NCBI GenBank assembly: GCA_020882975.1
Contig: JAHRFD010000025.1
Location: 32,764-96,763 of the forward strand
Direction: 5' to 3'
From: Microcoleus sp. EPA2
GTDB taxonomy: Bacteria; Cyanobacteriota; Cyanobacteriia; Cyanobacteriales; Microcoleaceae
DNA: 64,000 nt
The notes below the pieces were generated by a model that saw only the letters and a program-made list of their open reading frames with translations, had not been told where the DNA came from and searched no databases. Below are positions 45,815 through 54,488 of this stretch, one piece after another (position 1 is the first letter of the stretch; every line of letters begins with the position of its first letter). Position numbers and translations under genes: made by a program.

Positions 45815-47014
45815 TTACTCCTGCACATTAATCAAGTCGAAATGAGCAGATTCCTCCATCATTCCGCTTGAATGTTCTCGCAATGCTTCTGCGATACGAC
45901 GGGCTTCTAAGCGATCGACCTTTAGAAAATCTGAAAAGCGACTCTCTGTAATCAGTCCTTGATCCAACGCCTCAATCGCGAGATGCTGATAGTGGAGAGG
46001 GATCGTATCAGTGCGCTGTGGGATGTCCTCTAAGCCAAGCTCCTGTTGTACCTTTCTGACTTTCAACCCACGATCGCGCAATCGCTCCCAAGTTCCAGTC
46101 CGCACAAGCTCCATTTCTTCTAACCGATAAGCAAGCGCTTCTATGGAAACACCGTAGTAATGCGCTAGTGTGAATAGATGAGTCGGAGTAAACTTGCCAT
46201 GCGTCCGGCACATATCGTTGAATCGCCTGAACAAGCCGCTGGTGGGCATCAGGAAATATTTTGGGAAAGTGTCGGCCAGTCGCTCGCTCTCTGGAACTCG
46301 CTGATACTGACCTTCAAATTCCAACACAGCTTTTCGCCGATGTGCGAGAAAGTGAAGGTATTCGTGAGCCAGCGACCAACGCCGCCGCTCCTCTGGATGA
46401 TTAGCATTGATTGCTATGCAACCGCCAAGTCGTTCATCGTAGCTGTAAATCCCCGAGTATTTTGGTGGCATTTTTAGATAAAAGATGCGAAGTCCCACAT
46501 CCTGCTCTAAAATGTCCCGCAGACGTAAAATAGGCCCATCTCCAAGCCCAAGGCGCTGGCGCTCTGCAACTGCTATGCTCTCGGCACTAGCCTTGAGTGG
46601 CATATTAGTCACCTCGCACTCAGGAGGATAGTTCTGGGGAAGTGGTGCGGACATAATTTCTTCAAGCTCTAGGTAATTCCGACACAACTCCTCTAGCTGC
46701 AGAATTGCTGGTTCAATCTGTACCTCTTCTCCCTCACTGCGCTGGTAGGCAGCTCGGAATTGCATCTCAAAAGGTTGGATTACGGGACGAGATCGAACAA
46801 AGTCACTAACGGATCGCCCGTAGGCGCGGGCGAGTTTAATCAGTTCGGTTGCCTTAATGCGACGCTCTCCTTTCTCGATCGCGACCATAGTGGTACGCGC
46901 AACATCAATAATGTTAGCTGCGTCAGACTGAGTCATACTGCACTGTTTACGTGCTTGTTGAAGGAGTTCCCCAAGTGTTCGCAGATCGATGTTGTCAAGG
47001 ATATTGGTAGTCAT
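45815..47014 (-). CDS. XRE-family regulator fused to ImmA/IrrE zinc metallopeptidase
   Basis: A 399-residue protein. Residues about 12-72 are an XRE helix-turn-helix (LGELLQQARKQCSMTQSDAANIIDVARTTMVAIEKGERRI). Residues ~140-330 are an ImmA/IrrE (DUF955/COG2856) peptidase with HEYLH at 217-221 (Zn ligands His217, His221; catalytic Glu218) and a later glutamate in SERLADTFPKYFLMP. Relatives cleave repressors (ImmA, IrrE) on DNA damage or phage cues. The ATG at 47014 has GAGGAAA in front and is chosen over the earlier frame opening that overlaps the QueC-like gene. It is likely the operon's own regulator or sensor. Confidence 0.9.
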   Translation of the reverse strand: MTTNILDNIDLRTLGELLQQARKQCSMTQSDAANIIDVARTTMVAIEKGERRIKATELIKLARAYGRSVSDFVRSRPVIQPFEMQFRAAYQRSEGEEVQIEPAILQLEELCRNYLELEEIMSAPLPQNYPPECEVTNMPLKASAESIAVAERQRLGLGDGPILRLRDILEQDVGLRIFYLKMPPKYSGIYSYDERLGGCIAINANHPEERRRWSLAHEYLHFLAHRRKAVLEFEGQYQRVPESERLADTFPKYFLMPTSGLFRRFNDMCRTHGKFTPTHLFTLAHYYGVSIEALAYRLEEMELVRTGTWERLRDRGLKVRKVQQELGLEDIPQRTDTIPLHYQHLAIEALDQGLITESRFSDFLKVDRLEARRIAEALREHSSGMMEESAHFDLINVQE

Positions 47015-47030
47015 ACTTTTTTCCTCAACT

Positions 47031-48485
47031 TTACTGGACTGTGACTGCGTTTCTATTCGATACCTGTTGTTTGCCACATTGATTTAATGGGCGAACCGAG
47101 ATTCTGGATTTTACTGTATCCCATTCTGAAACATAGTTTTGATAAAGCTGAATTAGGCGGTTTCGCATATCGATAGCTAGTAGGTTTTCTACCTCAGCAC
47201 AGCGATCGACGATATCATTTAGGTCTGAAAACTCTCGGGTTAAAGCTTCCCACTGAAGATCCCTTTCATCTGATACATTGAGCAAGCTGCGGAGGGTGTT
47301 AACCTGCACAAGCATATGAGCCAGATGCAAACTGGATTCCTTGGGCGGGCGCTTTCCGTGGAACACTACGTAACGGGTTAGATCTTCTAGATCGTTAGCC
47401 GCAAGCGACTGTCGTCTTAACAAACAAGAGGAGCAGTAACCACACTGAATCGGCTGCTGGCGATGTGGGCTGTCGCATGACATAGTTAGCGACGGTAAGT
47501 CGTTTCTCCCTTCTTCAGCCAATGTTTTGCACATTTTGGCTTTAGTCCAGAACAGAAATGGGTTTTGCACACGGAATTCTTCTCCCAAAAGTTCTGAGAC
47601 GACATCGCTCACCATAAGTAAAGTCAGTGGGTGAACAGAGCGAGAGTGATCCAGTCCTACAGCAGATGCACGGTAAGGAAGGTTGATCGCCCCAATCCCA
47701 TTCTCATAAACACAGAGAACCCGCTGACCCATGAGATATGCACACGCGGCACCCAGGAGCGTGAATACAACACCTCGCGCACGCGAACGCTTGTTCTTGT
47801 GCTGCATATCGCTATCGTGGAAGCGGATCGGGACGCGGAAAAGATGACAACGACCGGGGAATATAGACTCAACCTTTTTTCCTACTCGTCCCTGGCGGGC
47901 ATAGACACTATTGTTACTACCACTTCCAAACAGCACGAACGACTTTTCTGGATACATCCGAAGACGAGTGTACAAACCCGCCAGAGCATCAAGTCCACCA
48001 CTCCAAAGCGCGACTTCACAGCATTGAGGTACTATTGACAAAAAAACTAATTGTTGCTCAACAAAACGTTCCGGTGCGACTCTTGCTTGAAAGTCGAAAA
48101 CCCATTCGCTCCAAGTCGCCCATTCCAGCAAGTCTTCCAGTTTTGTTCTGAATGGTTCGGCACTTAACAATTCTGGATGACGGACAGGAAGCACCACAAA
48201 AAGACGACGCTTCTTCTCTCTGAGATTTTGGGGCGCAAGGCGATCGGAAGCATGGATTGCAACAGCGAGATCAACAATGTCAGCAATGATGGCCGGAAAC
48301 TCTGCCTGAACCCGATACCCGAATGCTTTATCATCCAGATTGATACCAACAGTTAGCTCTTTGCCCTGAGAGTGATCTATGAATCGCACACGCCCATTAC
48401 TGTTCAATATAGGTTCAAAGTGCAAGGTGTAATCGCTGTAATCAGTGTTGTGAAGCTTCTGCTCAATCGAAGGTTCGTAGTTCAT
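47031..48485 (-). CDS. QueC-like PP-loop enzyme of the defence-associated (Qat/CBASS IV) type
   Basis: A 484-residue protein. A ~155-residue N-terminal extension precedes a PP-loop ATPase domain with ALWSGGLDALAGLYTR (SGGLDA at 162-167; QueC has SGGxDS). A zinc-binding cysteine set, Cys337 and Cys348-x2-Cys351-x2-Cys354 (MSC...CGYCSSC), matches the QueC zinc site. The segment VYENGIGAINLPY is also characteristic. Canonical QueC (about 230 aa) makes 7-cyano-7-deazaguanine; larger QueC-like proteins occur in the Qat and type IV CBASS anti-phage systems. The ATG overlaps the stop of the upstream gene (ATGA at 48482-48485), so the two are translationally coupled. Confidence 0.85.
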   Translation of the reverse strand: MNYEPSIEQKLHNTDYSDYTLHFEPILNSNGRVRFIDHSQGKELTVGINLDDKAFGYRVQAEFPAIIADIVDLAVAIHASDRLAPQNLREKKRRLFVVLPVRHPELLSAEPFRTKLEDLLEWATWSEWVFDFQARVAPERFVEQQLVFLSIVPQCCEVALWSGGLDALAGLYTRLRMYPEKSFVLFGSGSNNSVYARQGRVGKKVESIFPGRCHLFRVPIRFHDSDMQHKNKRSRARGVVFTLLGAACAYLMGQRVLCVYENGIGAINLPYRASAVGLDHSRSVHPLTLLMVSDVVSELLGEEFRVQNPFLFWTKAKMCKTLAEEGRNDLPSLTMSCDSPHRQQPIQCGYCSSCLLRRQSLAANDLEDLTRYVVFHGKRPPKESSLHLAHMLVQVNTLRSLLNVSDERDLQWEALTREFSDLNDIVDRCAEVENLLAIDMRNRLIQLYQNYVSEWDTVKSRISVRPLNQCGKQQVSNRNAVTVQ

Positions 48486-49111
48486 CGCAGATCATCCTCA
48501 TCCCTATTTATTTCTATCACCTTTTTGCGTGGAGACCTTCGCAGGTTTTTCACATCTCCATCCGCAGTAGCTTTGCTTGCCCATTTGCTGATTTCGGCCA
48601 ACATATCTGGACGGAGAGACTCAACACGCTCTGTAATGGTCGCGTTATCAACATCAGCATGGTGATTAGGCGTCAGGGGAATGCGTTGCTCAAATTTTGC
48701 CTTGTACACTTCCTGGAAGAATCGCTCTACAACAGCTTCCGGCAAATTGCTAGTTTCTGCTGCATGGTGATAGCGAAATTCATGTAGGATTCCCTTACCA
48801 GCACGACGCAGTAGTTCTTGAACATGATGCTTAACTTTCGCTTGTCCTACCTGTCGATCGATCTCCATGCTTAAAGCAGCCCAATTCACAGAGCTATTCT
48901 GGTCTGCATTTTCCATCGCCTGTCTGAACATCTCCCCGATTTGCTTGGCGTATGCGATCCCAATACCGTAGTTTTTCTTGATGTCCCGTATCACAGCACC
49001 CTTCACAACCCAAGCATATTCACTGTTGTTATCTTTTCCTTCACAAAGCAACTTATACGGATTCTGGTAAAACCACGAAAGCTGACTGTGAACGATATCT
49101 CCGTCGGGCAT
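48482..49111 (-). CDS. Unknown 209-residue protein, first gene of the QueC-like operon
   Basis: A 209-residue, mostly helical, charged protein with no membrane segment. Tryptophan-rich N-terminus (LSWFYQNPYKLLCEGKDNNSEYAWVVKGAVIRDIKKNYG), central helices (RQVGQAKVKHHVQELLRRAGKGILHEFRYHHAAE), and a basic-acidic tail (RRSPRKKVIEINRDEDDLR). No known family is recognised. A very strong ribosome-binding site (GGAGG, seven bases before ATG) precedes it. Because it is coupled by a four-base overlap to a QueC-like enzyme, it is a candidate protein partner or substrate, by analogy with systems where a QueC-like enzyme acts on a neighbouring protein (inference). Confidence 0.7.
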   Translation of the reverse strand: MPDGDIVHSQLSWFYQNPYKLLCEGKDNNSEYAWVVKGAVIRDIKKNYGIGIAYAKQIGEMFRQAMENADQNSSVNWAALSMEIDRQVGQAKVKHHVQELLRRAGKGILHEFRYHHAAETSNLPEAVVERFFQEVYKAKFEQRIPLTPNHHADVDNATITERVESLRPDMLAEISKWASKATADGDVKNLRRSPRKKVIEINRDEDDLR

Positions 49112-49149
49112 GGTGGAACCTCCAAGGCTCGGAGTTTGCTTGTATGATG

Positions 49150-49178
49150 AAGTTAGCTCATTTTTCTGACAATGTCAA
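49150..49178 (-). promoter_or_regulatory. Sigma70-type promoter of the QueC-like operon with operator-like palindrome
   Basis: On the minus strand a perfect -35 TTGACA (49173-49178) is followed after 17 bases by TAACTT (49150-49155), a weak -10. The palindrome TGACA-T-TGTCA (49167-49177) overlaps the -35, and another TGTCAG half-site lies near 49205. It could be the binding site of the operon's XRE protein (inference). It is 39 bases upstream of the first ATG. Confidence 0.55.
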
Positions 49179-49426
49179 GTATTACTGCGCCCAAAAGTAG
49201 TAAATGTCAGAATGGAGGTTCCCAAGATTGGGTATAGCCCACACTCGGAGATGAGGAGGAGCGTCAGTGGCAATTCGATCGCGCACCCAATCCCCCACCT
49301 CGCAGCAACAGACGGGCGATCGTACAATTTAACGGGCGAGTCGAGAAAATTGGCTTGACTCGAAAAAAAAAAGACCTATGGCTGTTGCAGTAATTGTTGT
49401 TGATTAAATGTCCAGTAATTTTCTAC

Positions 49427-49460
49427 TAAAAAAACCCGGTTTCTCCAAGAAACCGGGTTT
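49427..49460 (-). terminator. Intrinsic terminator downstream of chlN
   Basis: AAACCCGGTTTCT (49432-49444) and AGAAACCGGGTTT (49448-49460) form a 13-bp stem with a three-base loop; on the minus strand the stem is followed by a run of U (A run at 49427-49434). It lies 22 bases after the chlN stop. The arms belong to the same dispersed GAAACCGGGTTTTT family as at 1-640. Confidence 0.85.
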
Positions 49461-49481
49461 CTAATTCAACGCTAAAAACGA

Positions 49482-50891
<1,410 letters not shown>

Positions 50892-51162
50892 CTAAATCTT
50901 CTCCGTTTAAATTAATTGTTTTTTGTGGGGAACTGGAACTTACGCAAGAGAATACAAAATTTGAGCAAATAAGATCTGTGTGAGGGGAAAACTGCCCTCA
51001 CAGCAGGCATTTAGTTTATCTAAACCCGTGAACCCAAAATACCTTTTGGTAGTTGTGAGTTTGAGCTGATTAATAATTAATAACTCGCAACTCACAACTT
51101 ACAACTGGTAACTAGAGCGAAAACCCTGAAGATTAGGAGAGACTTTGGCGATCGCCAAAACC

Positions 51163-52629
51163 TTACTTAAAATCCGACAAAAAGCCCGAAATTTCTTCAT
51201 CCTCATCGTCGGAATCCAAATCGCCGAGACCTAAAGCATCTAAATCATCTTCATCAGGGTCTCCGGTGGTCGCTTCCCCCAAATCATCAAGTCCCAGATC
51301 GTCGAGATCGTCGTCATCCGATACAGAGAATTCGTCAATTCCATCTTCATCCAAGTCACCTAGATCGAGTTCCAGGTCATTGGAGGCCGCGTCTCCAAAA
51401 GGGTCGGGTATCACTTCCGCCACAAAATCTTCATCTTCTTCTCCAAAGGGATCGGATATCTCTGTTTCGATATCCCCTGAAGTCAAAGTCCCAAATTTTG
51501 AGGCTTCATCTTCGTCGTCATCACCTAGGTCAAAAGCACCCAAAGCCGAAGCTTCTTCATCTTCATCGTCATCACCTAAGTCCAGATCGCCCAAAGTCGA
51601 AGCTGCTTCTTCGTCATCATCCATGTCAAAGTCGGATACAGAGGCTGCTGCTTCTTCGTCCTCATCCATGTCGAAGTCGGATACAGAGTCTGCTTCTTCG
51701 TCATCATCCATGTCGAAGTCGGATACAGAGTCTGCTTCTTCGTCCTCATCCATGTCGAAGTCAGAGACAGCCTCTTCCTCGTCATCTTCATCATCCATAT
51801 CGAAGTCGGAGACAGCCTCTTCCTCGTCATCATCCATATCGAAGTCGGAGACAGCCTCTTCTTCCTCGTCATCATCCATGTCGAAGTCAGAGATTGCCTC
51901 TGCTTCATCATCATCATCCATGTCGAAGTCAGAGATTGCCTCTGCTTCATCGTCATCATCCATGTCGAAGTCAGAGATTGCCTCTGCTTCATCATCGTCA
52001 TCATCCATGTCGAAGTCGGAGACAGCCTCTTCTTCCTCATCCTCAAACCCCTCCAAAGATTCCTCATCAGAGGAACTAAGTGCTGAGGCTACGGCGGCAG
52101 CACCGGCGACTCCGGCGACTAATCCTGCTCCTGCTAAAACCGCAGCGCCTAATGGATTAGATTTGGTGGCTGCGGGGGCTGCTGGCTCAGGGGTGGCTGC
52201 CGGAGCAGCGGTGAGAGTTGCAGCGGCTGGGGTCGGAACGGCGGTCGGTGCTGTGACAGTTAGAGATTGACCAGCAGTAGGTGGAGCCGTAGGTGGAGCC
52301 GTAGGTGGAGCCGTAGGTGGAGCCGTAGGTTGAGCAATATCTGAGGACATACCCAGGGCTAAGTCTGGGTCAAAATTTAGCCCCAGCACTTCGATGAGGC
52401 TGTCTGCATCCGGCTTGAGTTTTGAGAACGGCAGCATTAATTGCTGGAGTTCCGGCTCCAGAGCAGCCGCAATTCCCAGGATGAGGTAAGAAACAGGCCT
52501 TTTCCCGCCGTCGGGTGTGGCGACCGTGTTGTCAGCCGTCATGTGCAGGAGCAGCCAAGCTCGATTTGCCTGGTAGTAGTCCAACCACTTCTGTTTGAGA
52601 GCAACTGAAAAAGTATCAAAAAAAGCCAT
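51163..52629 (-). CDS. DUF5331 protein with long acidic tail, between chlL and chlN
   Basis: A 488-residue protein. The first ~100 residues (MAFFDTFSVALKQKWLDYYQANRAWLLLHM...GGKRPVSYLILGIAAALEPELQQLMLPFSKLKPDAD) form the conserved DUF5331 domain. Four APPT repeats, an Ala-rich hydrophobic stretch (GAAVLAGAGLVAGVAGAAAVASAL), and about ten repeats of SDFDMDDD/E-EEA (encoded at 51600-52040) follow. The tail is extremely acidic. The gene is usual in this position in cyanobacterial chl clusters but its role is unknown; assistance to the oxygen-sensitive reductase is only a guess. RBS AAGAGG precedes the ATG; it starts 34 bases after the chlL stop. Confidence 0.85.
   Translation of the reverse strand: MAFFDTFSVALKQKWLDYYQANRAWLLLHMTADNTVATPDGGKRPVSYLILGIAAALEPELQQLMLPFSKLKPDADSLIEVLGLNFDPDLALGMSSDIAQPTAPPTAPPTAPPTAPPTAGQSLTVTAPTAVPTPAAATLTAAPAATPEPAAPAATKSNPLGAAVLAGAGLVAGVAGAAAVASALSSSDEESLEGFEDEEEEAVSDFDMDDDDDEAEAISDFDMDDDDEAEAISDFDMDDDDEAEAISDFDMDDDEEEEAVSDFDMDDDEEEAVSDFDMDDEDDEEEAVSDFDMDEDEEADSVSDFDMDDDEEADSVSDFDMDEDEEAAASVSDFDMDDDEEAASTLGDLDLGDDDEDEEASALGAFDLGDDDEDEASKFGTLTSGDIETEISDPFGEEDEDFVAEVIPDPFGDAASNDLELDLGDLDEDGIDEFSVSDDDDLDDLGLDDLGEATTGDPDEDDLDALGLGDLDSDDEDEEISGFLSDFK
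51600..52040. repeat. Degenerate tandem repeat coding for SDFDMDD(D/E)EEA units
   Basis: Ten imperfect units of about 39-51 bp (core CATGTCGAAGTC) occur within the DUF5331 gene. Unit length varies by codon multiples, so the frame is kept. A separate four-copy GTAGGTGGAGCC repeat lies at 52279-52330. Confidence 0.85.
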
Positions 52630-52663
52630 AACCTCTTTATCCTCATCCTGATCGCTAGACCTA

Positions 52664-53530
52664 TTAAACCATCATCAGGTTTAGCTCATCTTCCTCTTTC
52701 TTGACCACAGGTTGAACTGGATTTAGATAAAAATCTGACAGCAAGGAGAATAATTCACGATCTGGCGTGTCATTGGGCACTACTCCTTCAGGTCTTGCCA
52801 AGATTTGATCGGCGATGTTGAGGTAGTAGTCGCAGACGTAGTTGAGGGATGGATCGTTCTCGGCCATTTCAAACAATGTTTTGCCTTTGACACGAGAAAC
52901 GCGAATGTCTTCAATTAGGGGCAACACTTCCAGCACTGGCATGGGTACTGAGTCTATGTACTTGTCAATCAAGTCACGCTTGGAGGTGCGGTTGCCAATT
53001 AAACCAGCGAGTCGCAGGGGGTGAGTGCGGGCTTTTTCGCGGACTGAGGCGGCGATGCGGTTGGCGGCAAATAGGGCATCGAATCCGTTGTCGGTAACAA
53101 TCATGCAGTAGTCAGCGTAGTTCAATGGAGCGGCAAAACCACCACATACGACGTCGCCGAGGACATCAAACAGGATGATGTCGTATTCGTCAAAGGCATT
53201 GAGTTCTTTGAGCAGTTTGACGGTTTCGCCGACGACGTAGCCGCCACAACCAGCTCCTGCGGGGGGGCCGCCTGCTTCTACGCAGTCAACACCGCCGTAG
53301 CCTTTGTAGATGACATCTTCAGGCCAAACGTCTTCGTAGTGGTAGTCCTTTTCCTGAAGGGTGTCAATAATTGTTGGGATCAGGAAGCCCGTCAGGGTAA
53401 ATGTGCTGTCGTGCTTTGGATCGCAACCGATTTGCAAAACTTTTTTGCCACGCTTGGCTAAGGCAACGGAGATGTTGCAGCTTGTTGTTGATTTGCCAAT
53501 TCCACCTTTTCCGTAAACTGCGAGTTTCAC
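52664..53530 (-). CDS. chlL: Light-independent protochlorophyllide reductase iron-sulfur ATP-binding protein
   Basis: A 288-residue NifH-like homodimeric ATPase that delivers electrons to ChlNB. P-loop [10 protein letters not shown] at 8-17 and the two cluster cysteines, Cys95 (GAGCGGYV) and Cys129 (GDVVCGGFA), are present, as is the switch II-like DVLGDVV. Normal length; ATG start with AGGAGAAAAAAG nearby. It is the first gene of the chlL-DUF5331-chlN cluster. The ~950-bp region upstream should hold its promoter. Confidence 0.98.
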   Translation of the reverse strand: MKLAVYGKGGIGKSTTSCNISVALAKRGKKVLQIGCDPKHDSTFTLTGFLIPTIIDTLQEKDYHYEDVWPEDVIYKGYGGVDCVEAGGPPAGAGCGGYVVGETVKLLKELNAFDEYDIILFDVLGDVVCGGFAAPLNYADYCMIVTDNGFDALFAANRIAASVREKARTHPLRLAGLIGNRTSKRDLIDKYIDSVPMPVLEVLPLIEDIRVSRVKGKTLFEMAENDPSLNYVCDYYLNIADQILARPEGVVPNDTPDRELFSLLSDFYLNPVQPVVKKEEDELNLMMV

Positions 53531-54485
53531 TCTTTTTTCTCCTATAGGTTTCTGTGAAAACGATCGGGGTCTGGGGTTTCACGCTTTCCTGTGGCGATCG
53601 CCCGGTGCGGCCATACCCAACTCCTGTGTCCTTACTGCAATGCCCCACTGCAATACTTTTTTTGTCTATTTCGGAGTCGGCTTTGTTATCTCTTTGAAAG
53701 CATTATTAGCTAACTTGCTGGGAAAAGAAAGGGGGCACAAAAATGAAAACGCTAGTAAATTACTTTATTTTGCATCTTTAGGAATCTTAGCTGGTTTTTC
53801 AATTTCACAGTCTATTTTTAGCTTTTTTTTAGATTTAAAATCAGTTTTATACTATTACTTTTTAATAAATAGGTACAAAAATAAAACAAAAATTTACTTA
53901 TTAAACAATCTGGACTTTGAACTTTGAGTCTAGGATGTAGGCAGTTGGGGACTTTGGTGGGAAATTACTCTGGGTAAACCAGCGCTGACGGATGGGGCGA
54001 ACTCGGAGTGAGTTCGACTAATTGGCTCTGGGGAGGTCAAAGTCAAGTTAGGAGAAAGGGATTGCAGGTGATTTTGATGCGCTTTCTGCTAGTTTGTAAA
54101 ATATTGTGAATTTTCAGGAATACTTGGCTGATGACGGTTGACAGTCGTGGATGCAATCCGACTAAAGAAACTGGGTTTTTACTGAGATCTTGCAGCAATG
54201 TCAATAAGGGGATTTTCGGTGGGGGAGGGCGGGTTTATTTAACCTATCTACAACCAGAGAGGCTGTCGGTGAACCCGCCCCTACAGCTAATTGAGAATGG
54301 TGCAAGATCTCAGTTTTTACCGACTGTACGGGATGCAACCTGTGTATTTTTTGTAAAAAACCCGGTTTCTCAGTCCCCATGCGTCCAGAACTATGTTGAC
54401 TAATGTTATGGGTTATTAGCAGCCCCAAGGGAGTAACAAATAACCAATAACCAATAACCAATAACCAATAACCAATAACCCATAA
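53531..54485. other. 955-bp region between chlL and the CBS kinase gene
   Basis: No supported gene. A 95-codon plus-strand frame (53640-53927) has hydrophobic segments but no ribosome-binding site and overlaps the likely chlL leader. An inverted-repeat element lies at 54181-54314, GAAACTGGGTTTTT and AAAAACCCGGTTTC at 54162-54175 and 54358-54370, and AACCAAT tandem repeats at 54434-54485 run into the kinase stop codon. Confidence 0.6.
54181..54314. repeat. Inverted-repeat element, family D copy 2
   Basis: Perfect 14-bp ends ACTGAGATCTTGCA (54181-54194) and the complement at 54301-54314. The inner arms resemble the ends of the element at 28052-28162 (TTGCACCATTCTCAA). The core holds the GGGCGGGTTTA...TGAACCCGCCC pair seen in other repeats, suggesting one element nested within another. 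Confidence 0.75.
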
Positions 54486-54488
54486 CTA
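54434..54488. repeat. AACCAAT tandem heptamers at the 3' end of the kinase gene
   Basis: AACCAAT/AATAACC heptamers continue from 54434 to the TAG stop codon of the minus-strand kinase gene at 54486-54488, the same arrangement as at 2283, 21918 and 28218. Confidence 0.8.

Noticed and set aside
51600-52040. Possible CRISPR-like array on the plus strand and serine-rich plus-strand frames
   Set aside because: The repeats are in-frame codon repeats of an acidic protein; the long plus-strand frames (51266-52270, 51498-52079) are antisense shadows of them.
53640-53927. A 95-codon plus-strand frame with hydrophobic segments
   Set aside because: Located in the chlL leader, very AT-rich, without a ribosome-binding site.
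54131-54403. A 90-codon plus-strand frame
   Set aside because: It covers the family D repeat element and its palindromes.
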